From positions 1 to 64,000 of the forward strand of contig CAJUIS010000012.1 of NCBI GenBank assembly GCA_910586645.1: 64,000 bases of DNA. The letters run 5' to 3'. The position numbers and the translations under genes were made by a program. Shown here piece by piece: positions 34,214 to 43,017 of the stretch. This DNA is from an uncultured Lachnospiraceae bacterium (GTDB lineage Bacteria > Bacillota > Clostridia > Lachnospirales > Lachnospiraceae). Each line of letters opens with the position of its first letter. Position 1 is the stretch's first letter. Under the pieces are notes generated by a model. The model searched no databases. It worked only from the letters and a program-made list of their open reading frames with translations, and had not been told where the DNA came from.

Positions 34214-35710
34214 ATGCGCTATTTGGTAAACAGCAGGGAAATGAAGCGGTATGATAACAATACAATGGAATACTTCGGCGTGCCCTCAGCGGCGCTGATG
34301 GAGCGGGCGGCGCTCGCCGTTGCAGAAGAGATTAAGAAGAGGTTTCCTGCAGACTGCGGAAAGATTCTCGTTTTATGCGGTATGGGAAACAATGGCGGCG
34401 ATGGCTTTGCCGCTGCAAGGATGCTGCATCTTGCCGGATACAATGTGGAAATTTTATTTCCAATGCAGGAAAAGAAAATGACAGAAGAGGCAAAAAGACA
34501 GTACGAAACGGCAAAGAAATATCAGACGCCTGAGGTTTTGGAATTCTCTTCGGAATATTCCGTTATCGTGGACGCATTGTTTGGCATTGGGCTTTCCAGG
34601 GCGGTTGAAGGGGAATCCGCCAGACTGATTGAAGAGATAAATAAAACAGAAGCGTTTAAGATTGCCGTGGATATTGCTTCCGGCATATCAGCCGATACGG
34701 GGCAGATACTTGGAACGGCATTTCGCGCAGATTTGACGGTGACGTTTGGATTTGCCAAAACCGGGCAGCTTTTATATCCGGGAGCGGAATATACGGGCGA
34801 GCTTGTCGTTGCAGATATTGGAATTGATAAAAACAGCTTTCTTGAAGAAAAGCCGTCAGGGAGATATTTAAAAAAAGACTGTGTCAAAAATCTTCTGCCA
34901 GTCAGGAAAAGCTATTCCAATAAAGGAACTTACGGGAAAGCGCTTGTGATCGCAGGCTCCGCCCGGATGGCAGGAGCCGCCTGGTTTGCAGCGAAAGCGG
35001 CTTATTATGCCGGATGCGGGCTGGTGAGGATTTATACGGTGAAAGACAATCGGAACATACTGCTGACGAAGCTGCCGGAGGCGGTACTGACCACTTATGA
35101 AGAAGGAGAGACGGATTTTTCATCGCTTGACGAGTGCCTGAACTGGGCGGACGCTGTTTTGGCGGGACCCGGACTTTCCGAAGGGGCCGCCGCGCATACG
35201 CTTGTTTCAAAAACGCTTCTTTGCGCCGATAAAAAAACGGTGTTTGACGCGGATGCGTTAAATATTCTGGCAAAGGACATGTCCGTTCTGAAGCGCACGA
35301 AAGGCGAGCGTGTTTTTACGCCGCATTTGGGGGAGATGAGCCGGATGTCAGGAAAGAGCATAAAAGAAATTCAATCGGATATACTGTCGGCCGCAGGGAA
35401 GTTTGCAGAAGAATACAGGGCGGTCTGCGTGTTAAAAGACGCAAGGACAGTCACATATCTGCCGGACGGGAAATTCTTTTTAAATCTTACGGGAAATCAT
35501 GGGATGGCGACCGGAGGAAGCGGCGATGTCCTCGCCGGGTTTCTTACAGGTTTTCTTGCGCAGGGGCTTACGCCCGGGCAGGCGGCTCCGCTTGCCGTTT
35601 TCCTGCATGGCCTGGCAGGAGATCTTGCGGCAAAGGAAAAAGGGGCGTACGGGATGCTGGCCTCCGATGTGCTGGAAATGCTCCCAAAGGCAATGGAAAT
35701 GGGGGCTTGA
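34214..35710 (+). CDS. nnr: Bifunctional NAD(P)H-hydrate epimerase / ADP-dependent dehydratase
   Basis: Repairs damaged (hydrated) NADH and NADPH in the cytosol. The 498-aa protein joins the YjeF_N epimerase domain (residues about 1-210; LCGMGNNGGDGFAAARML) to a carbohydrate-kinase-like dehydratase domain (about 225-495; GNHGMATGGSGDVLAG). ATG 34214 has AAGGAG 5 nt upstream. Standing directly after the NADH sensor gene rex, its place is sensible: both deal with the state of the NAD(H) pool. alr follows after 8 nt. Confidence 0.95.
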   Translation: MRYLVNSREMKRYDNNTMEYFGVPSAALMERAALAVAEEIKKRFPADCGKILVLCGMGNNGGDGFAAARMLHLAGYNVEILFPMQEKKMTEEAKRQYETAKKYQTPEVLEFSSEYSVIVDALFGIGLSRAVEGESARLIEEINKTEAFKIAVDIASGISADTGQILGTAFRADLTVTFGFAKTGQLLYPGAEYTGELVVADIGIDKNSFLEEKPSGRYLKKDCVKNLLPVRKSYSNKGTYGKALVIAGSARMAGAAWFAAKAAYYAGCGLVRIYTVKDNRNILLTKLPEAVLTTYEEGETDFSSLDECLNWADAVLAGPGLSEGAAAHTLVSKTLLCADKKTVFDADALNILAKDMSVLKRTKGERVFTPHLGEMSRMSGKSIKEIQSDILSAAGKFAEEYRAVCVLKDARTVTYLPDGKFFLNLTGNHGMATGGSGDVLAGFLTGFLAQGLTPGQAAPLAVFLHGLAGDLAAKEKGAYGMLASDVLEMLPKAMEMGA

Positions 35711-35718
35711 CTGGGAAG

Positions 35719-36870
35719 ATGAAGAAAGAGCAGAGAATTTATGCAAAAATTGATTTGGATGCCGTGGCATTTAATCTGAAATCCATAGAGGGAAAGATTG
35801 CGCCGCATACGAAAATAATTGCCGTTGTGAAAGCGGACGCCTATGGTCATGGAGCGGCAGAAATCGCAAAAGAAATAGAGCCTTCGGCAAAAGTTTTTGG
35901 TTTTGCGGCGGCGACGGCGGAAGAGGCGCTTTTTTTGCGGCGGAAAGGAATCAGGAAGCCAATTTTAATATTGGGGTATACGTTTTGTGAAGATTACAAA
36001 GAACTGCTGCAAAACGGGATACGTCCTTGTGTCTGGACTTATGAGATGGCGGAGAACCTGGAGGATGCGGCAAAAAAAACGCAAACAAAAGCAAACATTC
36101 ATATTAAAATCGATACGGGCATGAGCAGAATTGGCTATCAGGTGACAGAGGAAGCGGCAGATGAAATTGCAGAAATTGCAAAGCTGCCTGACATTGAACT
36201 GGAAGGGATTTTTACCCATTTTGCCAGAGCGGACGAAGAAGACAAGACTTCTGCAAAGGGGCAGATGCGCCTCTTTGAACAAATGCTGCGTATGCTTGAA
36301 GCAAGGAATGTTAAAATCCCATACCGGCACTGCTCCAACAGCGCCGGAATTGCGGAACTGCCGGAAGCGAATCTGGATCTGGTGCGCGCCGGGATTATTT
36401 TGTACGGCCTCTGGCCTTCCGGGGAAATAAAAAAAGATTCCATTTCGCTTCGGCCCGTAATGGAACTAAAGAGCAGGATTGTACATATCAAGCGTCTGGA
36501 AGCAAACAGGAGCATAAGCTACGGCGGCACATACTGCCTGAAAGAACCGAGGATGGTCGCAACGATTCCGGTAGGATATGCAGACGGGTATCCAAGAAGC
36601 CTTTCAAACCGCGGATATGTGCTGATTCATGGAAAAAAAGCTCCTGTTCTGGGGCGGATCTGTATGGATCAGTTTATGGTGGATGTGACGGATATTCCAG
36701 AAGCAAAGGTTTTGGATACGGTGACGCTTCTTGGAGAAGACAAAGGGGCTTTTCTTGGGATGGAAGAGCTGGGAGAGCTTTCCGGGCGTTTTAATTACGA
36801 ATTTGCCTGCTGTATCAGCAAACGGACGCCGAGGGTTTTTTACAGGAAACAGAAACCTGTAGAAGAATAA
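35719..36870 (+). CDS. alr: Alanine racemase
   Basis: Makes D-alanine for peptidoglycan. The 383-aa PLP enzyme has the cofactor lysine in VVKADAYGHG, the second catalytic tyrosine in the ISYGGTY segment, and the C-terminal ICMDQFMVDVTD block. ATG 35719 gives the usual N-terminus (MKKEQRIYAKIDLDAVAFN). A TTG at 35707 would overlap the nnr stop. The nnr-alr-mazF order is common in Firmicutes. Confidence 0.95.
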   Translation: MKKEQRIYAKIDLDAVAFNLKSIEGKIAPHTKIIAVVKADAYGHGAAEIAKEIEPSAKVFGFAAATAEEALFLRRKGIRKPILILGYTFCEDYKELLQNGIRPCVWTYEMAENLEDAAKKTQTKANIHIKIDTGMSRIGYQVTEEAADEIAEIAKLPDIELEGIFTHFARADEEDKTSAKGQMRLFEQMLRMLEARNVKIPYRHCSNSAGIAELPEANLDLVRAGIILYGLWPSGEIKKDSISLRPVMELKSRIVHIKRLEANRSISYGGTYCLKEPRMVATIPVGYADGYPRSLSNRGYVLIHGKKAPVLGRICMDQFMVDVTDIPEAKVLDTVTLLGEDKGAFLGMEELGELSGRFNYEFACCISKRTPRVFYRKQKPVEE

Positions 36871-36935
36871 ATGAATAGAAAGCCAAAAACCGGAAATACT
36901 TTTTTTATCAGGAAAAAGAGATGGAGTGATGGTTT

Positions 36936-37283
36936 ATGGCGATTCAAAGAGGAGATATTTATTATGCGGATCTTCGTCCGGTCATTGGTTCGGAACAGGG
37001 CGGCGTCCGTCCGGTTTTAATTATTCAAAACGATGTGGGAAACAGGCATTCCCCGACAGTCATCTGTGCGGCGATTACTTCGCAGATGCATAAAGCGAAG
37101 CTGCCAACGCACGTTGAACTTGACAGTGAAAAGTATGATATGGTGAAAGATTCCGTTATACTGCTGGAACAGCTTCGTACAATTGATAAAAAAAGATTAA
37201 AAGACAAAGTGTGCCACTTGGACAGCAATATGTTATTTAAAGTAGATAAAGCGCTGGAAGTAAGTCTGGAGTTGCTTACATAA
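36936..37283 (+). CDS. mazF: MazF/PemK family endoribonuclease toxin (EndoA-like)
   Basis: A 115-aa toxin-fold ribonuclease close in pattern to Bacillus EndoA: RGDIYYADLRPVIGSEQGGVRP, then PTVICAAITSQ with the conserved arginine and threonine active-site residues. It would cut mRNA at short motifs. In Bacillus the antitoxin gene ndoAI sits between alr and ndoA. Here only 65 nt separate alr from this gene and no antitoxin-like frame is present. Either the antitoxin is encoded elsewhere or the enzyme is tolerated. A GGAG lies 10 nt before ATG. Confidence 0.93.
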   Translation: MAIQRGDIYYADLRPVIGSEQGGVRPVLIIQNDVGNRHSPTVICAAITSQMHKAKLPTHVELDSEKYDMVKDSVILLEQLRTIDKKRLKDKVCHLDSNMLFKVDKALEVSLELLT

Positions 37284-37315
37284 GTGTGAAGAGAGAAATT
37301 GAAGGAGAAATCATT

Positions 37316-38260
37316 ATGGACGATGGCGGGAGTCCCTATATAGGGCTGAGTATTGTATTGTTGATTATTGTTTCGGGCGCGCTGCTCTGGATCTGGCGGC
37401 AGAAAGCAATGGCTGCCAAAAGAAAGAAACTGACGGAAGAGGGCATTATGTCCATGGTCAATGAAGGAAATGAACAGGGCGTGGTGCTGGACAGTGAAGC
37501 GGAGATGATTCATAATATTTTTGCGTACAGCGATAAAGAGGCCAAAGATATTATGACGCACCGGAAAAACATCATTGCGCTGGACGGGATGATGACTCTT
37601 TTGGAAGCGATTAATTTTATAACGGAAAGCGCAAATTCCCGCTTTCCCGTTTACATAGAGAATATCGACAACATTATCGGCGTGCTGCATATCAAAGAGA
37701 TTTTGAAAGTCTGCGCGCATCAGGAATATTATGACAGGCCCATCAAAGAAATCCGTGATTTAATACGAAAGGCGGACTTTATTCCGGAAACCAGAAACAT
37801 ACATGCTCTGTTTCAGGAAATGCAGTCGCAAAAGAATCACATGGTCATCGTTGTGGACGAATACGGACAGACGGCGGGAATCGTCGCCCTTGAGGATATA
37901 CTGGAAGAGATTGTGGGAAATATTTTTGACGAGCATGACGAATATGAGGAAATGATTTTAAAACAGCCGGACGGCAGTTTTTTGATGAACGGGCTGGCGG
38001 ATTTTGAAGACGTTGAGAAAGCGCTTTTCATTTCTTCCGAAAATAAAGATGATTATGAGACGCTGAATGGATTTCTGATTTCTAAAATCGACAGGATACC
38101 GGATGAAAATGACAGGATCGAAATTAAGGCGCACGGGTATTGTTTTAAGATTCTTGCGGTGGAAAATAAAATTATCCAGAAGGTCTCCGTTACGAAAATG
38201 CCAATCGGGGAAGAAGAGGAGGATTCTGCTTGTCAGAAGCAGGAAATAATGGTAGAATAA
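37316..38260 (+). CDS. CorC/HlyC-type CBS domain protein
   Basis: A 314-aa protein of the hemolysin-III-associated/CorC family. It has one N-terminal transmembrane helix (LSIVLLIIVSGALLWIW). Two CBS domains follow at about residues 75-200 (RFPVYIENIDNIIGVLHIKE; MVIVVDEYGQTAGIVALEDILEEIVG). The C-terminal CorC_HlyC domain (LNGFLISKIDRIPDE) completes it. It lacks the multi-helix CNNM/DUF21 domain seen in full-length homologues. The family is linked to magnesium or cobalt homeostasis. ATG 37316 with AAGGAG 8 nt upstream is preferred over a GTG at 37286. Confidence 0.85.
   Translation: MDDGGSPYIGLSIVLLIIVSGALLWIWRQKAMAAKRKKLTEEGIMSMVNEGNEQGVVLDSEAEMIHNIFAYSDKEAKDIMTHRKNIIALDGMMTLLEAINFITESANSRFPVYIENIDNIIGVLHIKEILKVCAHQEYYDRPIKEIRDLIRKADFIPETRNIHALFQEMQSQKNHMVIVVDEYGQTAGIVALEDILEEIVGNIFDEHDEYEEMILKQPDGSFLMNGLADFEDVEKALFISSENKDDYETLNGFLISKIDRIPDENDRIEIKAHGYCFKILAVENKIIQKVSVTKMPIGEEEEDSACQKQEIMVE
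38230..38258 (+). promoter_or_regulatory. Promoter for yebC inside the end of the CorC-like gene
   Basis: TTGTCA (38230-38235) and TAGAAT (38253-38258) are separated by 17 nt, each with one mismatch to consensus. The -10 box lies in the last codons of the upstream gene. Confidence 0.7.
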
Positions 38261-38302
38261 AGAAAAGCATATCACAATAACGAAAAGAAAAGAGGATGAA
38301 AT

Positions 38303-39031
38303 ATGTCAGGACATTCCAAGTTTGCCAACATCAAGCACAAGAAAGAAAAAAATGATGCGGCAAAAGGAAAGATTTTTACGATTATAGGAAGAGAGATTGC
38401 CATTGCGGTAAAAGAAGGCGGTCCGGATCCTGCCAATAACAGCAAATTGAGGGACGTGATTGCAAAAGCGAAAGCCAACAATATGCCAAACGATACGATT
38501 GACAGAGGGATTAAGAAAGCCGCCGGAGATACGGCGAACGTAAATTACGAACAGGTTACATATGAAGGATATGGGCCTTCGGGAACGGCGATTATCGTAA
38601 AGGCGCTTACAGATAATAAAAACCGTACGGCTGCAAATGTACGGAATGCTTTTACCAAAGGGTACGGCAGTATCGGCACGCAGGGCTGCGTATCTTATAT
38701 GTTTGATGAAAAGGGACAGATTATTGTCGCGAAAGAAGACTGCGAAATGGACGCCGATGATTTGATGATGCTTGCGCTTGACGCAGGCGCCGATGATTTT
38801 TCGGAAGAAGAAGACAGCTATGAAATACTTACGGCGCCGGATGCGTTTTCCGCTGTCCGTGAAGCGCTGGAAAAGGAAGGCATTGAGATGGCAAACGCAG
38901 AAGTGACCATGCTTCCGCAGACTTATGTCACGCTGTCCGGGGAAACCGATTTGAATAACATCCGGAAAATCCTGGATCTTCTGGACGAGGACGACGATGT
39001 ACAGGAAGTGTTCCATAACTGGGATGAATAG
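38303..39031 (+). CDS. yebC: YebC/PmpR family protein
   Basis: A 242-aa protein beginning MSGHSKFANIKHKKEKNDAAKG, the usual family N-terminus, with NNMPNDTIDRGIKKA and the acidic EEEDSYEILT region. Full-length YebC members are described as transcription regulators and, more recently, as factors that help ribosomes through proline stretches. Which role applies here cannot be told. The start has AGAGGATG upstream. metY follows after 26 nt. Confidence 0.93.
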   Translation: MSGHSKFANIKHKKEKNDAAKGKIFTIIGREIAIAVKEGGPDPANNSKLRDVIAKAKANNMPNDTIDRGIKKAAGDTANVNYEQVTYEGYGPSGTAIIVKALTDNKNRTAANVRNAFTKGYGSIGTQGCVSYMFDEKGQIIVAKEDCEMDADDLMMLALDAGADDFSEEEDSYEILTAPDAFSAVREALEKEGIEMANAEVTMLPQTYVTLSGETDLNNIRKILDLLDEDDDVQEVFHNWDE

Positions 39032-39057
39032 AATGTAAGAACAGGGAGAAAGCAGAT

Positions 39058-40341
39058 ATGAGTGAAAATTACAGGCCGGAAACAATATGCGTCCAGTCAG
39101 GCTGGAAGCCAAAAAAAGGCGAACCGAGGGTACTGCCGGTTTACCAGAGCACAACGTTCAAATATGAAAACAGCGATCAGATGGGAAGGCTTTTTGATCT
39201 GGAGGATGCGGGATATTTTTATACGCGGCTGCAGAATCCGACGAATGATGCGGTAGCTTCAAAGATTGCGGAGCTGGAAGGCGGAATCGCCGGAATGCTG
39301 ACTTCCTCCGGGCAGGCGGCAAATTACTATGCGATTTTCAATATTTGTGAAGCGGGGGATCATTTTATCTGCTCCAATTCCATTTATGGCGGAACGTTTA
39401 ACCTGTTTGGGACGACAATGAAAAAGCAGGGGATTTCCTGCACGTTTGTAAATCCGGACGCTTCCGATGAAGAGATTGAAGCGGCATTTCTGCCAAATAC
39501 CAAAGCTGTGTTTGCGGAGACGATTTCAAATCCGTCTCTTGTCGTTTTGGACATTGAGCGGTTTGCGCAGATTGCGCACCGGCACGGCGTGCCTCTGGTG
39601 ATAGACAATACATTTGCGACGCCGATTAACTGCAGGCCGTTTGAATGGGGAGCGGACATTGTCACGCATTCCACAACCAAGTACATGGACGGTCATGCGA
39701 TGAGCGTGGGAGGGGCTATTATAGATTCCGGCAATTTTGACTGGATGGCTCATAAAGAGAAATTTCCGGGGCTTACCACGCCGGATGAATCGTATCATGG
39801 AATTGTATATGCCGAAAAGTTCGGAAAAATGGCCTTTATTCAAAAAGCGACGGCGCAGCTTATGAGGGATCTTGGCTCCATCCAGTCTCCTCAGAATGCG
39901 TTTCTTTTGAATGTCGGGCTTGAGACTCTGCATCTTCGTATGCCAAGACATTGTGAAAATGCAAAAAAAGCTGCAGAATATCTGAAAAAACATGAAAAAG
40001 TTGCCTGGGTAAATTACGCAGGTCTGAGCGATAATAAATATTACAAACTGGCGGAAAAGTATATGCCAGGCGGAACCTGCGGCGTCATATCCTTTGGTTT
40101 AAAAGGAGGAAGGGACGTGTCGGTGAAGTTTATGGACAGGTTAAAGCTGGCGGCTATTGTTACGCATGTTGCGGATGCAAGGACTTGTGTGCTGCATCCG
40201 GCAAGCCATACGCACCGTCAGATGACGGATGAGCAGCTCATGGAAGCAGGCGTTGCGCCGGATTTGATCCGTTTTTCCGTAGGCATAGAAAATGCCGAAG
40301 ATATTATTGCAGATTTAGAGCAGGCGTTGGCAGCAATTTAA
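39058..40341 (+). CDS. metY: O-acetylhomoserine sulfhydrylase (PLP-dependent)
   Basis: Forms homocysteine (or other thioethers) from O-acetylhomoserine and sulfide. The 427-aa enzyme belongs to the Cys/Met metabolism PLP family: YTRLQNPTNDAVASKIAELEGG at the N-terminus, VIDNTFATPINCRPFEWGADI, and the cofactor lysine in THSTTKYMDGHA. The length fits MetY better than the shorter cystathionine enzymes. Only 26 nt separate it from yebC, leaving no room for an S-box riboswitch. Confidence 0.92.
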   Translation: MSENYRPETICVQSGWKPKKGEPRVLPVYQSTTFKYENSDQMGRLFDLEDAGYFYTRLQNPTNDAVASKIAELEGGIAGMLTSSGQAANYYAIFNICEAGDHFICSNSIYGGTFNLFGTTMKKQGISCTFVNPDASDEEIEAAFLPNTKAVFAETISNPSLVVLDIERFAQIAHRHGVPLVIDNTFATPINCRPFEWGADIVTHSTTKYMDGHAMSVGGAIIDSGNFDWMAHKEKFPGLTTPDESYHGIVYAEKFGKMAFIQKATAQLMRDLGSIQSPQNAFLLNVGLETLHLRMPRHCENAKKAAEYLKKHEKVAWVNYAGLSDNKYYKLAEKYMPGGTCGVISFGLKGGRDVSVKFMDRLKLAAIVTHVADARTCVLHPASHTHRQMTDEQLMEAGVAPDLIRFSVGIENAEDIIADLEQALAAI

Positions 40342-40360
40342 TTTAAGGAGGGGTTCTACA

Positions 40361-41812
40361 ATGAAAAAAATACTTTTTGCCGCATCGGAGTGCGTGCCTT
40401 TTATTAAAACGGGCGGACTTGCAGACGTATGCGGCGCGTTGCCCAAGGAATTTTCCAAGGACGAGTGGGATGTCAGGGTCGTGCTTCCAAATTACAGTTG
40501 TATACCGGAACATTTCAGAAATCAGTTCGAGTATGTAACGCATTTTTATATGGATGCTGGAAGCTATATTCGAAACAAGTATGTCGGCATACTGAAGTAT
40601 GAATTGGACGGCATTACATACTATTTTATCGACAATGAAGAATACTTTAACTGTTTCCAGCCGTATGGAAATATCCGCAATGACATTGAGAAATTTACGT
40701 TTTTTGACAAAGCGGTATTGTCTATGCTGCCGCAGGTAAATTTCCGGCCGGATTTGATCCACTGCCATGACTGGGAGACGGGCTTTATTCCGGTGTATTT
40801 AAAAAATGAGTTCAGCGCAGACGGATTTTTCTGGGGGATTAAGACGATTATGACGATTCATAATCTGAAGTTCCAGGGCGTATGGGACATTGAGACGATG
40901 CGCGGCCTGACTGGTTTTGCAAACGGCCTGTTTGTCCCGGATAAACTGGAGTATAAGAAAGACGCCAATATGTTAAAAGGCGGACTGGTTTATGCGGATT
41001 ATATTACGACAGTCAGCGATTCCTATGCAAACGAAATTCAGACCGGAGAATATGGAGAAGGTTTGGACGGTCTGCTTTCGGCAAGGCATTTTGATATGCA
41101 GGGAATTGTAAACGGCATTGACTATGAAGTCTACAATCCGGAAACGGATGCAAAAATTTACTGTAATTACGGCAAAGACAACTGGCGTCAGAAAAAAGCG
41201 ACGAATAAGACGAGAATCCAGCAGGATTTGGGGCTTGCAGTAGATAAAAAGAAATATATGATCGGATTGATTTCCCGTCTGACAGATCAGAAGGGGCTGG
41301 ATTTGATCAATTATATGATGGATTATATTGCAGATGAATTTACGCAGTTTGTCGTGATAGGAACGGGAGATGTCAGATATGAGAATATGTTCCGTCACTA
41401 TGCGTGGAAATATCCGGATCGCATTTCGGCAAATATTTGTTATTCTGACGATTTGGCGCATAAATTATATGCGGCGGCGGATGCGTTTTTGATGCCTTCA
41501 AGGTTTGAGCCGTGCGGACTGACGCAGCTTATTTCCTTCCGTTACGGAACAGTTCCGATTGTCAGGGAGACGGGCGGACTTCGGGATACGGTAGAGCCGT
41601 TTAACGAATATAACAATACAGGAGAGGGATTCTCCTTTACAAATTACAATGCAGATGAAATGCTTGGAGTTATCAATTACTCCAAACATATTTATTTTGA
41701 TAAGAAGCGTCAGTGGAACCAGATGGTAGACAGGGGAATTACGAAAGATTATTCCTGGAGCGCTTCCAAAGAAAAATATCAGGGGCTTTACAATTATCTG
41801 CTTGGATATTAA
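40361..41812 (+). CDS. glgA: Glycogen synthase (ADP-glucose, GT5)
   Basis: Adds glucose from ADP-glucose to growing glycogen. The 483-aa enzyme has the ADP-glucose-binding KTGGLADV near the N-terminus, the HCHDWETGFIPVYL block and the C-terminal PSRFEPCGLTQL active-site motif. It is of normal length for GlgA. Other glycogen genes are not adjacent. AAGGAGG precedes ATG, and a terminator follows. Confidence 0.95.
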   Translation: MKKILFAASECVPFIKTGGLADVCGALPKEFSKDEWDVRVVLPNYSCIPEHFRNQFEYVTHFYMDAGSYIRNKYVGILKYELDGITYYFIDNEEYFNCFQPYGNIRNDIEKFTFFDKAVLSMLPQVNFRPDLIHCHDWETGFIPVYLKNEFSADGFFWGIKTIMTIHNLKFQGVWDIETMRGLTGFANGLFVPDKLEYKKDANMLKGGLVYADYITTVSDSYANEIQTGEYGEGLDGLLSARHFDMQGIVNGIDYEVYNPETDAKIYCNYGKDNWRQKKATNKTRIQQDLGLAVDKKKYMIGLISRLTDQKGLDLINYMMDYIADEFTQFVVIGTGDVRYENMFRHYAWKYPDRISANICYSDDLAHKLYAAADAFLMPSRFEPCGLTQLISFRYGTVPIVRETGGLRDTVEPFNEYNNTGEGFSFTNYNADEMLGVINYSKHIYFDKKRQWNQMVDRGITKDYSWSASKEKYQGLYNYLLGY

Positions 41813-41841
41813 AAAGGTTTCCGGTTATACTAAACAAAAAG

Positions 41842-41865
41842 GAGGGTCATTGACCCTCTGTTTTT
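41842..41865 (+). terminator. Terminator after glgA
   Basis: 7-bp stem GAGGGTC/GACCCTC with a 3-nt loop (41842-41858), followed by TGTTTTT. It lies 29 nt after the stop codon. Confidence 0.85.
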
Positions 41866-41880
41866 GTGAGGTGAAAGGCG

Positions 41881-42570
41881 ATGAGTGAGACAAAAAAGGA
41901 AACGAATCAGGAACAGAATATGGACAGCATTAAAGAATACGGACAGGCGGTTTTGAGCAATCCGACCACGGATCATCAGATTCATCTGCTCAGCGTAATC
42001 GGGGAAATCGAAGGGCATGAATGTCTTCCTTCAACGACGAAGACGACAAAATACGAACACGTTCTGCCGCAGCTTGCAGTCATTGAGGACAGTGAGAAAG
42101 TAGACGGGATTCTTTTGATTTTAAACACAGTTGGAGGCGATGTGGAGAGCGGCCTTGCAATTGCAGAAATGGTGGCGTCGGTCAATAAGCCTTCCGTTTC
42201 CCTTGTGCTTGGCGGTTCCCATTCAATCGGCGTGCCGCTTGCAGTATCTACCGACTATTCTTTTATTGTTCCAAGCGGAACGATGGTGATTCATCCTGTG
42301 CGTATGAGCGGGACGGTGATTGGGGCAAAGCAGACGTACGATTATTTTAAGCAGATGCAGGATCGGATTTTAAGATTTATTGAGACGCATTCGGGAGCGA
42401 AGCAGAAGCGGATGGAGGAACTGATGATGAATACCGATATGATGTCAAAAGATCTGGGGACGATACTGGTTGGAGAGGAAGCCGTAAGAGAAGGGCTGAT
42501 CAATGAAGTCGGCGGCATCCATGAAGCGGTTTCCAAGCTGCATAAGCTGATTGACGAAAGAAAGAATTGA
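41881..42570 (+). CDS. TepA/YmfB-type ClpP-fold protease
   Basis: A 229-aa protein of the ClpP/crotonase fold, similar to Bacillus YmfB (TepA), once linked to protein translocation. Visible blocks are LLILNTVGGDVESGLAIAEM, the putative nucleophile serine in VLGGSHSIGVPLA, and the histidine in MVIHPVRMSG. There is no signal peptide or membrane helix, so it should be cytosolic. Its start follows a terminator closely, with GAGGTGAAAGG as ribosome-binding site, so it must either have a promoter within the glgA end or depend on read-through. Confidence 0.87.
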   Translation: MSETKKETNQEQNMDSIKEYGQAVLSNPTTDHQIHLLSVIGEIEGHECLPSTTKTTKYEHVLPQLAVIEDSEKVDGILLILNTVGGDVESGLAIAEMVASVNKPSVSLVLGGSHSIGVPLAVSTDYSFIVPSGTMVIHPVRMSGTVIGAKQTYDYFKQMQDRILRFIETHSGAKQKRMEELMMNTDMMSKDLGTILVGEEAVREGLINEVGGIHEAVSKLHKLIDERKN

Positions 42571-42594
42571 TTTTTTGGGAAAAACAGGTATAAT
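42567..42594 (+). promoter_or_regulatory. Promoter of the gls24-fakA-recG run
   Basis: TTGATT (42567-42572) and TATAAT (42589-42594) are 16 nt apart, starting at the stop codon of the previous gene. Confidence 0.75.
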
Positions 42595-42644
42595 GATTAT
42601 GATAAAGAGAGTATTTGGCGGATGAAAAGTCTGGAGGTCAAAGT

Positions 42645-43004
42645 ATGAAAGGGCAAATGGAAACAAAGCTGGGTAAAATTATGATCGACAGCGACGTGAT
42701 TGCGACGTATGCCGGCTCGGTGGCAGTTGAGTGTTTTGGAATCGTCGGAATGGCGGCTGTGAATATGAAGGATGGCCTGGTGCGGTTATTAAAGAGGGAT
42801 TATCTGACACATGGGATCAATGTGACGGTGACGAAAGAGAACAGGATTATCATTGATTTTCATGTGATTGTTTCTTATGGCGTCAGTATCTGTACGGTTT
42901 CTGATAATTTGATTGATACGGTGAAATATAAAGTGGAAGAGTTTACCGGAATGGAAATTGAAAAGATTAACATTTACGTTGAAGGTGTAAGAGTCATTGA
43001 TTAA
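42645..43004 (+). CDS. Asp23/Gls24 family protein (YloU-like)
   Basis: A 119-aa protein with the Asp23 pattern (GKIMIDSDVIATYAGSVAVECFGIVGMA; INVTVTKENRIIIDFHVIV). Such proteins are small, envelope- or stress-associated, and in Bacillus (yloU) the gene precedes the fatty acid kinase gene yloV/fakA, as here. ATG 42645 has GGAGG 7 nt upstream. An in-frame TTG at 42615 has no comparable site. It precedes fakA by 13 nt. Confidence 0.9.
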   Translation: MKGQMETKLGKIMIDSDVIATYAGSVAVECFGIVGMAAVNMKDGLVRLLKRDYLTHGINVTVTKENRIIIDFHVIVSYGVSICTVSDNLIDTVKYKVEEFTGMEIEKINIYVEGVRVID

Positions 43005-43017
43005 GGAGGATTTTATT

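Noticed and set aside
36871..37020. 49-codon frame that might be an antitoxin before mazF
   Set aside because: It runs through the mazF start in another frame, has no ribosome-binding site, and lacks any CopG/MazE-like pattern.
39032..39057. S-box (SAM) riboswitch before metY
   Set aside because: Only 26 nt lie between yebC and metY, too short for the motif.
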